This document shows, piece after piece, positions 14,927 through 19,869 of a DNA stretch of 22,190 nt. The DNA lies in the IMG/VR virus record IMGVR_UViG_3300046003_001748, positions 1 through 22,190 of that record; one strand, written 5' to 3'. The notes beneath the pieces are model-generated. The model was not told the origin of the DNA. It searched no databases and saw only the letters and a list, made by a program, of their open reading frames with translations. Positions within the stretch are counted from its first letter, which is position 1, and each line of letters opens with the position of its first letter. This stretch comes from a virus. The position numbers and the translations under genes are program-made.

Positions 14927-15082
14927 ATGGAAAATATTACATTCACTCTATATGATCTAATACAATTAGGGCTAATGTTAGCAGCTTGTTTTGCATGCTA
15001 CAAATGGGGACACAATAACGGCGTAGATGACGCAATCGATTTTTTTGAAGCAGAAGGAATTATTGAAAAAGAAAATGCTTAA
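14927..15082 (+). CDS. Small membrane protein (51 aa)
   Basis: 51 residues starting MENITFTLYDLIQLGLMLAA. A membrane segment at about residues 8-26 is followed by a soluble acidic tail (NNGVDDAIDFFEAEGIIEKEN). A perfect AAGGAG ribosome site lies 6 bases before the ATG. It follows the zincin-like gene by 16 bases and is followed by a strong terminator, so it ends that late unit. I recall short proteins with the same 'membrane segment then ...GII' form in T4-like phages; function unknown. Confidence 0.78.
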   Translation: MENITFTLYDLIQLGLMLAACFACYKWGHNNGVDDAIDFFEAEGIIEKENA

Positions 15083-15122
15083 TTTTTAAGCAAATTTCAC
15101 CCGTTGTACTAGAACAACACTT

Positions 15123-15154
15123 AGAACCCGAGCATTTGACTCGGGTTCTTTTTT
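15123..15154 (+). terminator. Intrinsic terminator overlapping a promoter
   Basis: Perfect 10-base-pair stem AGAACCCGAG / CTCGGGTTCT with a 7-base loop (CATTTGA) and a T tract. Ends the unit from 14379. The -35 hexamer of the next promoter lies inside the loop and descending stem. Confidence 0.92.
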
Positions 15155-15164
15155 CTGTTATAAT
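15136..15164 (+). promoter_or_regulatory. Sigma70-type promoter, leaderless output
   Basis: TTGACT (15136-15141), 17-base spacer, TATAAT (15159-15164). The downstream ATG at 15171 is only 7 bases past the -10 box, right at the expected start of transcription. Confidence 0.85.
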
Positions 15165-15170
15165 AAGCAC

Positions 15171-15554
15171 ATGATAAAGAACTTTTCAATCGGATCAGAA
15201 GTCGAGATTCAAACTCGATGGAAGTCGAATATATTAGGTGAAGAATTTCAGGATAATATATTCAAGGGCAAAGTCGTTAATAATCCTAAATGGTTAGATA
15301 ATGATTATGTCTCTGTATATACAGGTAATCCAGAATATCCTACATCTCATATTAATAAGCGATTTATCGTTGGATTTAATTTTCCGGATAATCGAGTAGA
15401 AACTCGTATATTCAAAGTTAAATCTAAATCGAAAGGACATATCTATAATGTCGTTTCGGATAATGGTATTGTTTCCTGCAGTTGTGTAGGATTTCAATTC
15501 CGCAGGACTTGCAAGCATGCAAATAAAGTTAAAGAATTTATCCAAAATGCTTGA
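15171..15554 (+). CDS. SWIM zinc-finger protein
   Basis: 127 residues. The C-terminus carries the SWIM zinc-binding pattern CxCx8CxH (Cys103, Cys105, Cys114, His116; SCSCVGFQFRRTCKHA), a domain that binds DNA or protein. The rest is beta-rich and basic with no motif I recognise. The only in-frame Met is the first residue, and there is no ribosome site; with the -10 box ending 7 bases upstream, the mRNA is probably leaderless. The stop codon (15552-15554) overlaps the -35 box of the next promoter. A DNA-binding or regulatory role is inferred. Confidence 0.8.
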   Translation: MIKNFSIGSEVEIQTRWKSNILGEEFQDNIFKGKVVNNPKWLDNDYVSVYTGNPEYPTSHINKRFIVGFNFPDNRVETRIFKVKSKSKGHIYNVVSDNGIVSCSCVGFQFRRTCKHANKVKEFIQNA

Positions 15555-15579
15555 CAAGGTAGTCGAAAGGCTATATAAT
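15551..15579 (+). promoter_or_regulatory. Consensus sigma70 promoter (ATGC-TTGACA type)
   Basis: TTGACA (15551-15556), 17-base spacer, TATAAT (15574-15579). It lies at the very end of the SWIM gene and drives the gene at 15628. Confidence 0.9.
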
Positions 15580-15627
15580 ATGAATTGTGAAGTTGTTAAT
15601 TTTTACATTTTTTGAAGGATCTTTATT

Positions 15628-16035
15628 ATGAGTACATTCACAGTAGTCGGCGTTTCCACACAGTATGGCGTCACAAAAGTTCGTTTTGCTAATGACTTGG
15701 CATCACGCGTTAAACTCTTGTCTAAGGGTGGTCATTCACCTCTTGAGTTGATTGAGTTGCCTAAGGCAATGACCAAAGCAGAAGCTTGTCAACATCTTCT
15801 TGATGTAGGCGGTATCTTCAAGCAATGGGCGCCCCTCATTACAGAGACAATGGGTAAGAAACAAGGTACAGTTGTTAGCAAACCAGTTAAGACTAAAACA
15901 GCACCTGTAAAGGCAAAGGCAGTTGCTCCTAAGAAAGTAGCAGCACCTAAAGTAATCAAGGCAAAGGTTGTTGAAGACGACTTAGAACTTGAAGAATTGA
16001 AGCAGTTGGCAGAGTTGGAAGACGCGCCAATTTAA
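15628..16035 (+). CDS. Hypothetical with Lys/Ala/Pro-rich C-terminus
   Basis: 135 residues. The first ~75 look globular (FTVVGVSTQYGVTKVRFAND, then MTKAEACQHLLDVGGIF). Residues about 80-115 are a repetitive Lys/Ala/Pro/Val segment like the tails of histone-like or DNA-compacting proteins, and the last 20 are acidic (EDDLELEELKQLAELED). GAAGGA ribosome site upstream and its own strong promoter suggest high early expression. Nucleic-acid binding is likely from composition; I do not know the family's function. Confidence 0.8.
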   Translation: MSTFTVVGVSTQYGVTKVRFANDLASRVKLLSKGGHSPLELIELPKAMTKAEACQHLLDVGGIFKQWAPLITETMGKKQGTVVSKPVKTKTAPVKAKAVAPKKVAAPKVIKAKVVEDDLELEELKQLAELEDAPI

Positions 16036-16070
16036 TTTTAACAAAGCACCAGTAACACGGTGCCGAGATG

Positions 16071-16078
16071 TATAAATA
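16071..16078 (+). promoter_or_regulatory. T4-type late promoter octamer
   Basis: Exact TATAAATA; the only downstream element before a terminator is non-coding sequence. Some such octamers occur by chance here. Confidence 0.45.
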
Positions 16079-16083
16079 TTTTT

Positions 16084-16259
16084 ATGGGAAATAATTTTAA
16101 CCTTTTCTGTCAGCATCCGATACCGACTTCTTATATTAGAACGTCAGAACGCGTTGCAGACAAAAATTCATGGAGTGTGCTCCAGGGTTAAAATTTAAAT
16201 TTTTCGTACAAGTTTATCTTAGAACCCTCGGCACTCCACAGTCCGAGGGTTTTCCTTTT
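16084..16259 (+). ncRNA. Candidate small RNA ending in an intrinsic terminator
   Basis: About 175 bases between a late octamer and a terminator with no good gene. It contains the hairpin TGGAG-TGTG-CTCCA (16171-16184). The segment TGGAGTG (16171-16177) is complementary to CACTCCA in the terminator loop (16232-16238), so a loop-loop pairing or switch is possible. No known family recognised. Confidence 0.35.
16224..16259 (+). terminator. Intrinsic terminator
   Basis: Stem ACCCTCGG/CCGAGGGT (8 pairs) with an 11-base loop, followed by TTTTCCTTTT. Confidence 0.85.
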
Positions 16260-16284
16260 GTGACATGCTTTAATACCCATATGC

Positions 16285-16313
16285 TTGACAAGGTTATTAA
16301 AAGATGTTATAAT
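16285..16313 (+). promoter_or_regulatory. Consensus sigma70 promoter for the tRNA array
   Basis: TTGACA (16285-16290), 17-base spacer, TATAAT (16308-16313), with ATGC directly before the -35. It lies about 52 bases before the first tRNA. Confidence 0.92.
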
Positions 16314-16371
16314 ATAGTTTAAATAGATCGTTATTTAAGCTAAGTTCTTTAATAAATTAGCATACCATTGT

Positions 16372-16445
16372 ATCCGGTTAGCTCAATAGTAGAGCACTCG
16401 ACTGATAATCGAAAGACAGAGGAGCGTTACCTCTACTGGATACCA
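16372..16445 (+). tRNA. tRNA-Ile(GAT), atypical elbow
   Basis: Cloverleaf with acceptor ATCCGGT/ACTGGAT, encoded ACCA end and anticodon loop CTGATAA. Unusual: the T-loop is AGCGTTA instead of TTCRANN, the D-loop AATAGTA lacks the GG pair, and pair 27-43 is mismatched. Confidence 0.8.
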
Positions 16446-16448
16446 ATT

Positions 16449-16524
16449 GTCCCGTTCGTCTAGAGGCCTAGGACATTACCCTTTCACGGTAAGTACACCA
16501 GTTCGAATCTGGTACGGGACGCCA
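16449..16524 (+). tRNA. tRNA-Glu(TTC)
   Basis: Acceptor GTCCCGT/ACGGGAC, anticodon arm TTACC-CTTTCAC-GGTAA, T-loop TTCGAAT, encoded GCCA end. Confidence 0.96.
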
Positions 16525-16559
16525 TTATTTTGTGCATTATCAAGTGTATAAAATAATGG
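16522..16559 (+). repeat. Inverted repeat filling the Glu-Cys tRNA spacer
   Basis: Perfect 10-base arms CCATTATTTT and AAAATAATGG. The left arm includes the CCA end of tRNA-Glu. Confidence 0.85.
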
Positions 16560-16563
16560 TTAC

Positions 16564-16641
16564 GCCTGGGTGGCAGAGTGGTCAAATGCAACGGATTGCA
16601 AATCCGTAAGATCGTCAGTTCAAATCTGACCCCAGGTTCCA
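16564..16641 (+). tRNA. tRNA-Cys(GCA)
   Basis: Anticodon arm ACGGA-TTGCAAA-TCCGT, acceptor GCCTGGG/CCCAGGT, discriminator T as usual for Cys, encoded CCA. Confidence 0.95.
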
Positions 16642-16649
16642 AATAATGC

Positions 16650-16678
16650 TTGACACAAGTGTGTTAAGGTGTTATAAT
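16650..16678 (+). promoter_or_regulatory. Consensus sigma70 promoter before structured RNA
   Basis: TTGACA (16650-16655), 17-base spacer, TATAAT (16673-16678), preceded by ATGC. Transcription would start near 16685, exactly where the hairpin-rich non-coding region begins. Confidence 0.92.
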
Positions 16679-16896
16679 AAGACATAATTTAAAAATCCCG
16701 TTACTATTTTCGTTAAAATAGCGTTTGATTAGCGACAGAGATCCGGTGGCAGAAAACCGTTAGCGTGAGGATTAAAAATACCCTCGCAGGCTCTGATAGG
16801 CAGAATCTCACTGCACACAGACTTTGAATAAATGAGATGGACAGAGTAACCGCTCAATTAAGGGCTTGCGTGGAAGCAAGTAGCTTATCCCAAGTT

Positions 16897-16972
16897 GGTC
16901 TGTTAGTGTTAGCGGTAAGCACGCGAGCCTGTCACGCTTGTAGGAGGGATTCGAATTCCCTACAGACCGCCA
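16897..16972 (+). tRNA. tRNA-Asp(GTC), embedded in structured RNA
   Basis: Acceptor GGTCTGT/ACAGACC, anticodon arm CGAGC-CTGTCAC-GCTTG, T-loop TTCGAAT, discriminator G, encoded CCA. Confidence 0.95.
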
Positions 16973-17195
16973 AGTTATGGTCTTAGTCTATAAATGCATA
17001 AAGACAGTCTAAGTTAAATGGCACCTCAAAGTGGGACCAACCATTTTAAAACCCGCCGGAGTAACGTCTGGCTACTGTGACCCGCAGAAAGTGAAGTAAG
17101 TTCGTAACTTACGGGTGGTAGTCTTTAAACCGAAAGGCCGTTGGCAGCACGAGAGCGGTCCTTGTCGGGAAGCGGGTGGAAGGTACGCGTGAGGG

Positions 17196-17216
17196 ATATG
17201 ATAGCGTCATATTTTT
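17196..17216 (+). terminator. Weak intrinsic terminator-like hairpin
   Basis: ATATGA-TAGCG-TCATAT followed by four T. The stem is AT-rich and only six pairs, so it may attenuate rather than stop transcription before tRNA-Leu. Confidence 0.4.
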
Positions 17217-17253
17217 CTGTACTATAATTACCGCCGGAGGACGCAGAGCATTT

Positions 17254-17330
17254 GCCTAGGTGACGGAATTGGTATACGTGTTGGTCTTAGAAGCCAAATT
17301 TTGAGAGTTCGAGTCTCTCCTTAGGCACCA
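17254..17330 (+). tRNA. tRNA-Leu(TAG) with short variable loop
   Basis: Acceptor GCCTAGG/CTTAGGC, Leu-like D arm (ACGGAATTGGTATACG), anticodon arm TTGGT-CTTAGAA-GCCAA, encoded CCA. The variable region is about 5 bases instead of the long arm normal in Leu tRNAs. Confidence 0.9.
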
Positions 17331-17364
17331 ATTTAAAATGTATTGCAAAAGTATATTTTAAATT
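17330..17364 (+). repeat. Inverted repeat filling the Leu-Ala tRNA spacer
   Basis: Perfect 10-base arms AATTTAAAAT (17330-17339) and ATTTTAAATT (17355-17364), spanning from the last base of tRNA-Leu to the base before tRNA-Ala. Confidence 0.85.
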
Positions 17365-17440
17365 GGGGGTGTAGCTCAGTTGGGAGAGCGGTTGCTTTGC
17401 AAGCAATAGGTCGCAGGTTCGATCCCTGTCTCCTCCACCA
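17365..17440 (+). tRNA. tRNA-Ala(TGC)
   Basis: Anticodon arm GTTGC-TTTGCAA-GCAAT; acceptor contains the G3:U70 pair that identifies tRNA-Ala; encoded CCA. Confidence 0.96.
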
Positions 17441-17448
17441 TATAAATA
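17441..17448 (+). promoter_or_regulatory. Possible late promoter octamer between tRNAs
   Basis: Exact TATAAATA in the 11-base Ala-Pro spacer. It could give late transcription of the downstream array, or be chance in AT-rich sequence. Confidence 0.3.
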
Positions 17449-17451
17449 ATT

Positions 17452-17528
17452 CGGAGTGTAGCGCAGTCTGGTAGCGCACCTGGTTTGGGACCAGGGGGTC
17501 CAAGGTTCGAATCCTTGTACTCCGACCA
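17452..17528 (+). tRNA. tRNA-Pro(TGG)
   Basis: Acceptor CGGAGTG/TACTCCG, anticodon arm CCTGG-TTTGGGA-CCAGG, T-loop TTCGAAT, encoded CCA. Confidence 0.96.
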
Positions 17529-17549
17529 TTTTTTAACATAAGGAAAATT

Positions 17550-17738
17550 ATGAACTCAACTGAAGACATCAAAACAAATCTCGAGGCATATCTTGCTGAG
17601 AACGATAAATTCGAAAAAGGTAATAGTGCTGCCGGGACTCGCGCCCGCAAGGCATTGGGTGAACTTGCAAAAGCTGTAAAAGCTAGACGCAACGAAATCA
17701 CTGCAGAAAAGAACGCACGCAAAGAAGCGAAAGCGTAA
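17550..17738 (+). CDS. Histone H1-like (Hc1-type) small basic protein
   Basis: 62 residues: MNSTEDIKTNLEAYLAENDK, then FEKGNSAAGTRARKALGELA and a basic helical tail (KAVKARRNEITAEKNARKEAKA). The AAGTRARKALGELAK segment is the hallmark of Hc1/histone H1-like nucleoproteins, which bind and condense DNA in Chlamydia and occur in many aquatic phages. AAGGAAAA ribosome site before the ATG. It lies between tRNA-Pro and tRNA-Asn and is presumably co-transcribed with them. A role in host nucleoid or phage DNA compaction is inferred from the family. Confidence 0.85.
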   Translation: MNSTEDIKTNLEAYLAENDKFEKGNSAAGTRARKALGELAKAVKARRNEITAEKNARKEAKA

Positions 17739-17745
17739 TTTTTAT

Positions 17746-17821
17746 TGGCCTATAGCTCAGTTGGTAGAGCACTTGACTGTTAATCAAGTTGTCCCTGGTT
17801 CGAGCCCAGGTTGGCCAGCCA
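17746..17821 (+). tRNA. tRNA-Asn(GTT)
   Basis: Anticodon arm CTTGA-CTGTTAA-TCAAG, acceptor TGGCCTA/TTGGCCA (one T-T mismatch), discriminator G, encoded CCA. Confidence 0.96.
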
Positions 17822-17823
17822 TT

Positions 17824-17908
17824 GGAGGTGCCGCCGTAATGGTATGGCAGGAGACTGTAAATCTTCCGACTTATGTCACAACAGGTTCGATCCCTGTCAC
17901 CTCCACCA
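17824..17908 (+). tRNA. tRNA-Tyr(GTA)
   Basis: Acceptor GGAGGTG/CACCTCC, anticodon loop CTGTAAA, long variable arm as expected for bacterial Tyr, encoded CCA. Confidence 0.95.
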
Positions 17909-17911
17909 ATC

Positions 17912-17987
17912 GCATCGTTAACTCAGTTGGTAGAGTTCCTGCCTTACACGCAGGCTGTCGGGAGTTCGAGTCTCTCACGATGCACCA
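17912..17987 (+). tRNA. tRNA-Val(TAC)
   Basis: Acceptor GCATCGT/ACGATGC, anticodon arm CTGC-CTTACAC-GCAG, encoded ACCA. Confidence 0.95.
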
Positions 17988-18006
17988 AATTTTTTAGAAA
18001 GATTAT

Positions 18007-18270
18007 ATGAACTATAAACCTCTGCATGATAAAGTATTAGTAATTGAAAATGAAAAGCCAAAAGAAACCGAAAGCGGTATTTTTGTAGGCGAAGCCCGTA
18101 TGGATGATAACACAAGAGCGGGGACTGTTCTTGCGATTGGTCCAGAAGTTACTGAGGTTAAAGTTGGAGATATTGTTTACCCAATGTGGACAAAATCTAA
18201 AGTCGTAAAAGAAGGCGACCTATTCATGGGAATTATTTCCCAAGAAGATATTCTTGCAGTACAAGAATAA
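18007..18270 (+). CDS. GroES-like co-chaperonin (T4 gp31 analogue)
   Basis: 87 residues with a complete Cpn10 pattern. The N-terminal PLHDKVLVIENEKPKETESGI resembles the family's 'PLxDRVLVK...EEKTAGGI', and its acidic ExxSGI segment is the GroES mobile loop that contacts GroEL. Then come AGTVLAIGPE, VKVGDIVYP, and the C-terminal strand MGIISQEDILAV. Shorter than E. coli GroES (97) and T4 gp31 (111). Known role in T4: gp31 replaces GroES so that host GroEL can fold the large major capsid protein; the same is likely here. AGAAAG ribosome site. Embedded between tRNA-Val and tRNA-Arg. Confidence 0.92.
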   Translation: MNYKPLHDKVLVIENEKPKETESGIFVGEARMDDNTRAGTVLAIGPEVTEVKVGDIVYPMWTKSKVVKEGDLFMGIISQEDILAVQE

Positions 18271-18276
18271 AATTAG

Positions 18277-18351
18277 CTGGCGTTAGTATAACGGATAATA
18301 CAGCTGCCTTCTAAGCAGTCAATAGAGGTTCGATTCCTCTACGCCGGACCA
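18277..18351 (+). tRNA. tRNA-Arg(TCT)
   Basis: Acceptor CTGGCGT/ACGCCGG, anticodon arm GCTGC-CTTCTAA-GCAGT, encoded ACCA. Reads AGA/AGG codons. Confidence 0.95.
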
Positions 18352-18358
18352 AACACAG

Positions 18359-18432
18359 GCGGGGTTGGAGTAATGGTAACTCAACAGACTTTGACTCTGT
18401 CGTTCCTGGTTCGAGTCCAGGGCCCTGTTCCA
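18359..18432 (+). tRNA. tRNA-Gln(TTG)
   Basis: Anticodon arm ACAGA-CTTTGAC-TCTGT, T-arm CCTGG-TTCGAGT-CCAGG, acceptor GCGGGGT/GCCCTGT with three wobble pairs, discriminator T (unusual for Gln), encoded CCA. Confidence 0.9.
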
Positions 18433-18448
18433 TTTTTAGGAGAAAGTA

Positions 18449-18589
18449 ATGAAACTTAAGATGATCGTCAAGCAACGTAATCGCTTCGTTGCTTTGGCAT
18501 TACAACGCAAAGCGGGAGTCCATCGTAAAAGCAACAAAGCTTTGCGAAGGCAACATAATGCGAGTATAGCTCAGTTGGTAGAGCAGTAG
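18449..18589 (+). CDS. Small basic protein whose 3' end overlaps tRNA-Lys
   Basis: 46 residues starting MKLKMIVKQRNRFVALALQR, very basic (KAGVHRKSNKALRRQ). An AGGAGAAAGTA ribosome site directly precedes the ATG. I recall short 'RN..VA..FRKAGxHxKSxKAxRR' proteins in many T4-like phages, so the frame is likely real. The frame stays open until a TAG inside the D arm of tRNA-Lys, so the last residues (SIAQLVEQ) are simply translated tRNA sequence, and the gene and tRNA share 30 bases. Function unknown; nucleic-acid binding is plausible from charge. Confidence 0.75.
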   Translation: MKLKMIVKQRNRFVALALQRKAGVHRKSNKALRRQHNASIAQLVEQ

Positions 18590-18635
18590 ACTTTTAATCT
18601 ATTGGTCGTGGGTTCGAATCCCCCTACTCGTACCA
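18560..18635 (+). tRNA. tRNA-Lys(TTT)
   Basis: Acceptor GCGAGTA/TACTCGT, anticodon arm GTAGA-CTTTTAA-TCTAT, T-loop TTCGAAT, encoded ACCA. Its first 30 bases also encode the end of the preceding small protein. Confidence 0.95.
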
Positions 18636-18640
18636 TATAA

Positions 18641-18716
18641 AAGCACTCTTGTCAGCACTGTGGGAAGCGCAGATAGACAATACTAGAACAAGGTTCGAAT
18701 CCAAACAAGAGTGTTT
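18641..18716 (+). pseudogene. Decayed tRNA or tRNA-like element
   Basis: An 11-base-pair terminal stem (AAGCACTCTTG with CAAGAGTGTTT, one G-T pair) and an intact T-loop (GGTTCGAATCC) are kept. The T stem has only two good pairs, no 5-bp anticodon stem with U33 can be formed and CCA is absent. No isotype can be given. Confidence 0.6.
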
Positions 18717-18743
18717 CTATATGGTGTAGTTATTAAGGTTAAT

Positions 18744-19508
18744 ATGTTTTTGTTTAAAAGAAAAAAATTAGTAGTAGATTGTTTTGTCAATATTCCTGCG
18801 GTTTACGAATTATTTAAAATTGATAAAGCAAACAAATTTATTCCTAATGAATGGAAATCATTGCCTGCCTTTGAAGAATTAAAAGCAGACGCAAACCCCA
18901 GAACAAATATGACGGTGTCTGTAAGCACAGCAAAAAGATGTTATGCGTTAGGCAACTTGTTTAGCACAGGTTTTATTCTGCCATCCTGGAGCGATTTTGG
19001 TATTGAAGTATTGCATGACGGAACATACAATATTGTAGATCCAATGCAAACAATGCAACAAGACACATCATCGCATCCATCTTGGATGTATTGGGATAAT
19101 TTATACAAAGGATATCAACATATCAAGCTTCGTAGTCCATGGTTGATACGTGAAAAGTCTGGTGTTAATTTTTCTTGGAATCAAGTTGATTATCAAAACA
19201 CCGAAAGATATACGAACGTGCATATTTTGTCAGGGGTAGTAGACTACCAGACACAACATGACACACACGTTAATATGTTTGTAAAACAAGGTTCTGTCAC
19301 AAATTTTAAAGCAGGCGAACCTTTGGTACAACTTATTCCTATCACAGAATCTGATGTTGACATTAAATGTCATCTTATTTCAGATCAGGAATATGGAGAT
19401 ATGACAAGATCGTATGGACAGAAAGTTATGTGGTACGGTCAACACCGAGAGCTGTCAAGGGCAAAAAAAGAATCAAACTGCCCATTCGGCTTTAAGTCAA
19501 AGATATAA
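18744..19508 (+). CDS. Hypothetical protein, possibly DUF6065-like
   Basis: 254 residues. I chose the ATG at 18744, with AAGG 5 bases upstream, over a GTG at 18711 that lies in the tRNA-like element. The middle and end (KLRSPWLIREKSGVNFSWNQ, then HILSGVVDYQTQHDTHVN and GEPLVQLIPI) resemble DUF6065-type proteins: a beta-sandwich with 'sPWlikT..G', 'GvVD', and 'GtPLvqviP'. The family function is unknown; it is often found in phages and polysaccharide loci. N-terminal residues 1-60 are lysine-rich. Assignment is pattern memory only. Confidence 0.75.
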   Translation: MFLFKRKKLVVDCFVNIPAVYELFKIDKANKFIPNEWKSLPAFEELKADANPRTNMTVSVSTAKRCYALGNLFSTGFILPSWSDFGIEVLHDGTYNIVDPMQTMQQDTSSHPSWMYWDNLYKGYQHIKLRSPWLIREKSGVNFSWNQVDYQNTERYTNVHILSGVVDYQTQHDTHVNMFVKQGSVTNFKAGEPLVQLIPITESDVDIKCHLISDQEYGDMTRSYGQKVMWYGQHRELSRAKKESNCPFGFKSKI

Positions 19509-19516
19509 AGAACAAT

Positions 19517-19591
19517 GCAGATGTTAGTTTAGTGGTAAAACCGCGGGTTGTGATTCCGCTATCATGAGTTCGATCCTCATACTTCTGCCCA
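19517..19591 (+). tRNA. tRNA-His(GTG)
   Basis: Anticodon arm GCGGG-TTGTGAT-TCCGC. Carries the extra G(-1) opposite discriminator C73, the identity mark of tRNA-His, and an encoded CCA. Confidence 0.95.
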
Positions 19592-19593
19592 AT

Positions 19594-19673
19594 GGGTTGG
19601 GATATTTTAATTGGTTAAAAACGGGGATGTATATGCCGCGTAATGTGAGTTCGACTCTCACTCCCACCCACCA
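19594..19673 (+). tRNA. Atypical tRNA, isotype unclear (GTA in loop position)
   Basis: T-arm GTGAG-TTCGACT-CTCAC and encoded ACCA are normal. The acceptor is an 8-pair stem with one bulged T (GGG-t-TGGGA / TCCCACCC). The anticodon stem is weak (CGGGG/TGCCG, one mismatch), with loop ATGTATA. By position the anticodon is GTA, but a normal tRNA-Tyr already exists and this one lacks a long variable arm. Confidence 0.65.
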
Positions 19674-19681
19674 ATAATTTC

Positions 19682-19769
19682 GGAAACGTGGTCGAGTGGT
19701 CTATGGCTCTAGTCTTGAAAACTAGCGATCCGAAAGGGTCCGTGAGTTCGAATCTCACCGTTTCCTCCA
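19682..19769 (+). tRNA. tRNA-Ser(TGA)
   Basis: Acceptor GGAAACG/CGTTTCC, anticodon arm CTAGT-CTTGAAA-ACTAG, long variable arm, encoded CCA. Confidence 0.96.
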
Positions 19770-19773
19770 GATC

Positions 19774-19862
19774 GGAAAGTGGGCAGGATGGTAATGCAGC
19801 AGATTGCTAATCTGTCATCGGATTAAACCGGTGAGTGGGTTCGACTCCCACACTTTCCACCA
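19774..19862 (+). tRNA. tRNA-Ser(GCT)
   Basis: Acceptor GGAAAGT/ACTTTCC, anticodon loop TTGCTAA, long variable arm, encoded ACCA. Confidence 0.95.
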
Positions 19863-19869
19863 TATTAAT

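Larger units (their letters stand above)
16036..16371 (+). other. Gene-free interval with regulatory elements
   Basis: No convincing gene. It contains a small hairpin (GCACC/GGTGC, 16046-16063), a late octamer, a candidate small RNA ending in a terminator, and the promoter and leader of the tRNA array. A 35-codon frame from 16084 has no ribosome site. Confidence 0.6.
16685..17253 (+). ncRNA. Candidate large structured RNA enclosing tRNA-Asp (GOLLD-like?)
   Basis: About 570 bases without a gene except tRNA-Asp at 16897. Visible helices in the 5' part: CTATTTT/AAAATAG (16704-16721), CGGT/ACCG (16745-16759 region), GTGAGG/CCTCGC (16765-16787), the two-step arm CTCTG...ATCTC / GAGAT...CAGAG (16791-16846), and CTTGC/GCAAG (16864-16880). 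In the 3' part: CTTA-GTCT / AGAC...TAAG (16982-17012), AAATGG/CCATTT (about 17016-17046), GTAAGTT/AACTTAC (17096-17112), GGCCG/CGGTC (about 17137-17160), and an enclosing ACCCGC/GCGGGT (17051-17056 with 17172-17177). CCGGTGG at 16743 can pair across the tRNA with CCGCCGG at 17053 or 17231. GOLLD RNAs are known as large phage/lake RNAs associated with tRNAs; identity is a hypothesis. Group I intron and tmRNA signatures were not found. Confidence 0.6.

Noticed and set aside
16084-16191. 35-codon frame (MGNNFNLFCQHP...)
   Set aside because: No ribosome site and it begins only 6 bases after a late octamer; composition not protein-like. The interval is better seen as possible non-coding RNA.
17096-17112. 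Extra tRNA with T-arm GTAAG-TTCGTAA-CTTAC
   Set aside because: The arm is perfect, but no acceptor or anticodon arm fits around it; the same bases form a better 7-pair hairpin in the structured RNA.
16973-17253. Group I intron, tmRNA or RNase P RNA
   Set aside because: I could not find the conserved core strings of any of these, nor tRNA halves joined by the interval.
17287-17722. Minus-strand open frames across tRNA-Ala/Pro and the Hc1-like gene
   Set aside because: Sequences such as RDRTCDLLLAKQP are the familiar translation of antisense tRNA genes, not proteins.
17761-17997. Plus-strand frame through three tRNAs
   Set aside because: It translates tRNA-Asn, tRNA-Tyr and tRNA-Val (VVPGSSPGWPA type sequence).
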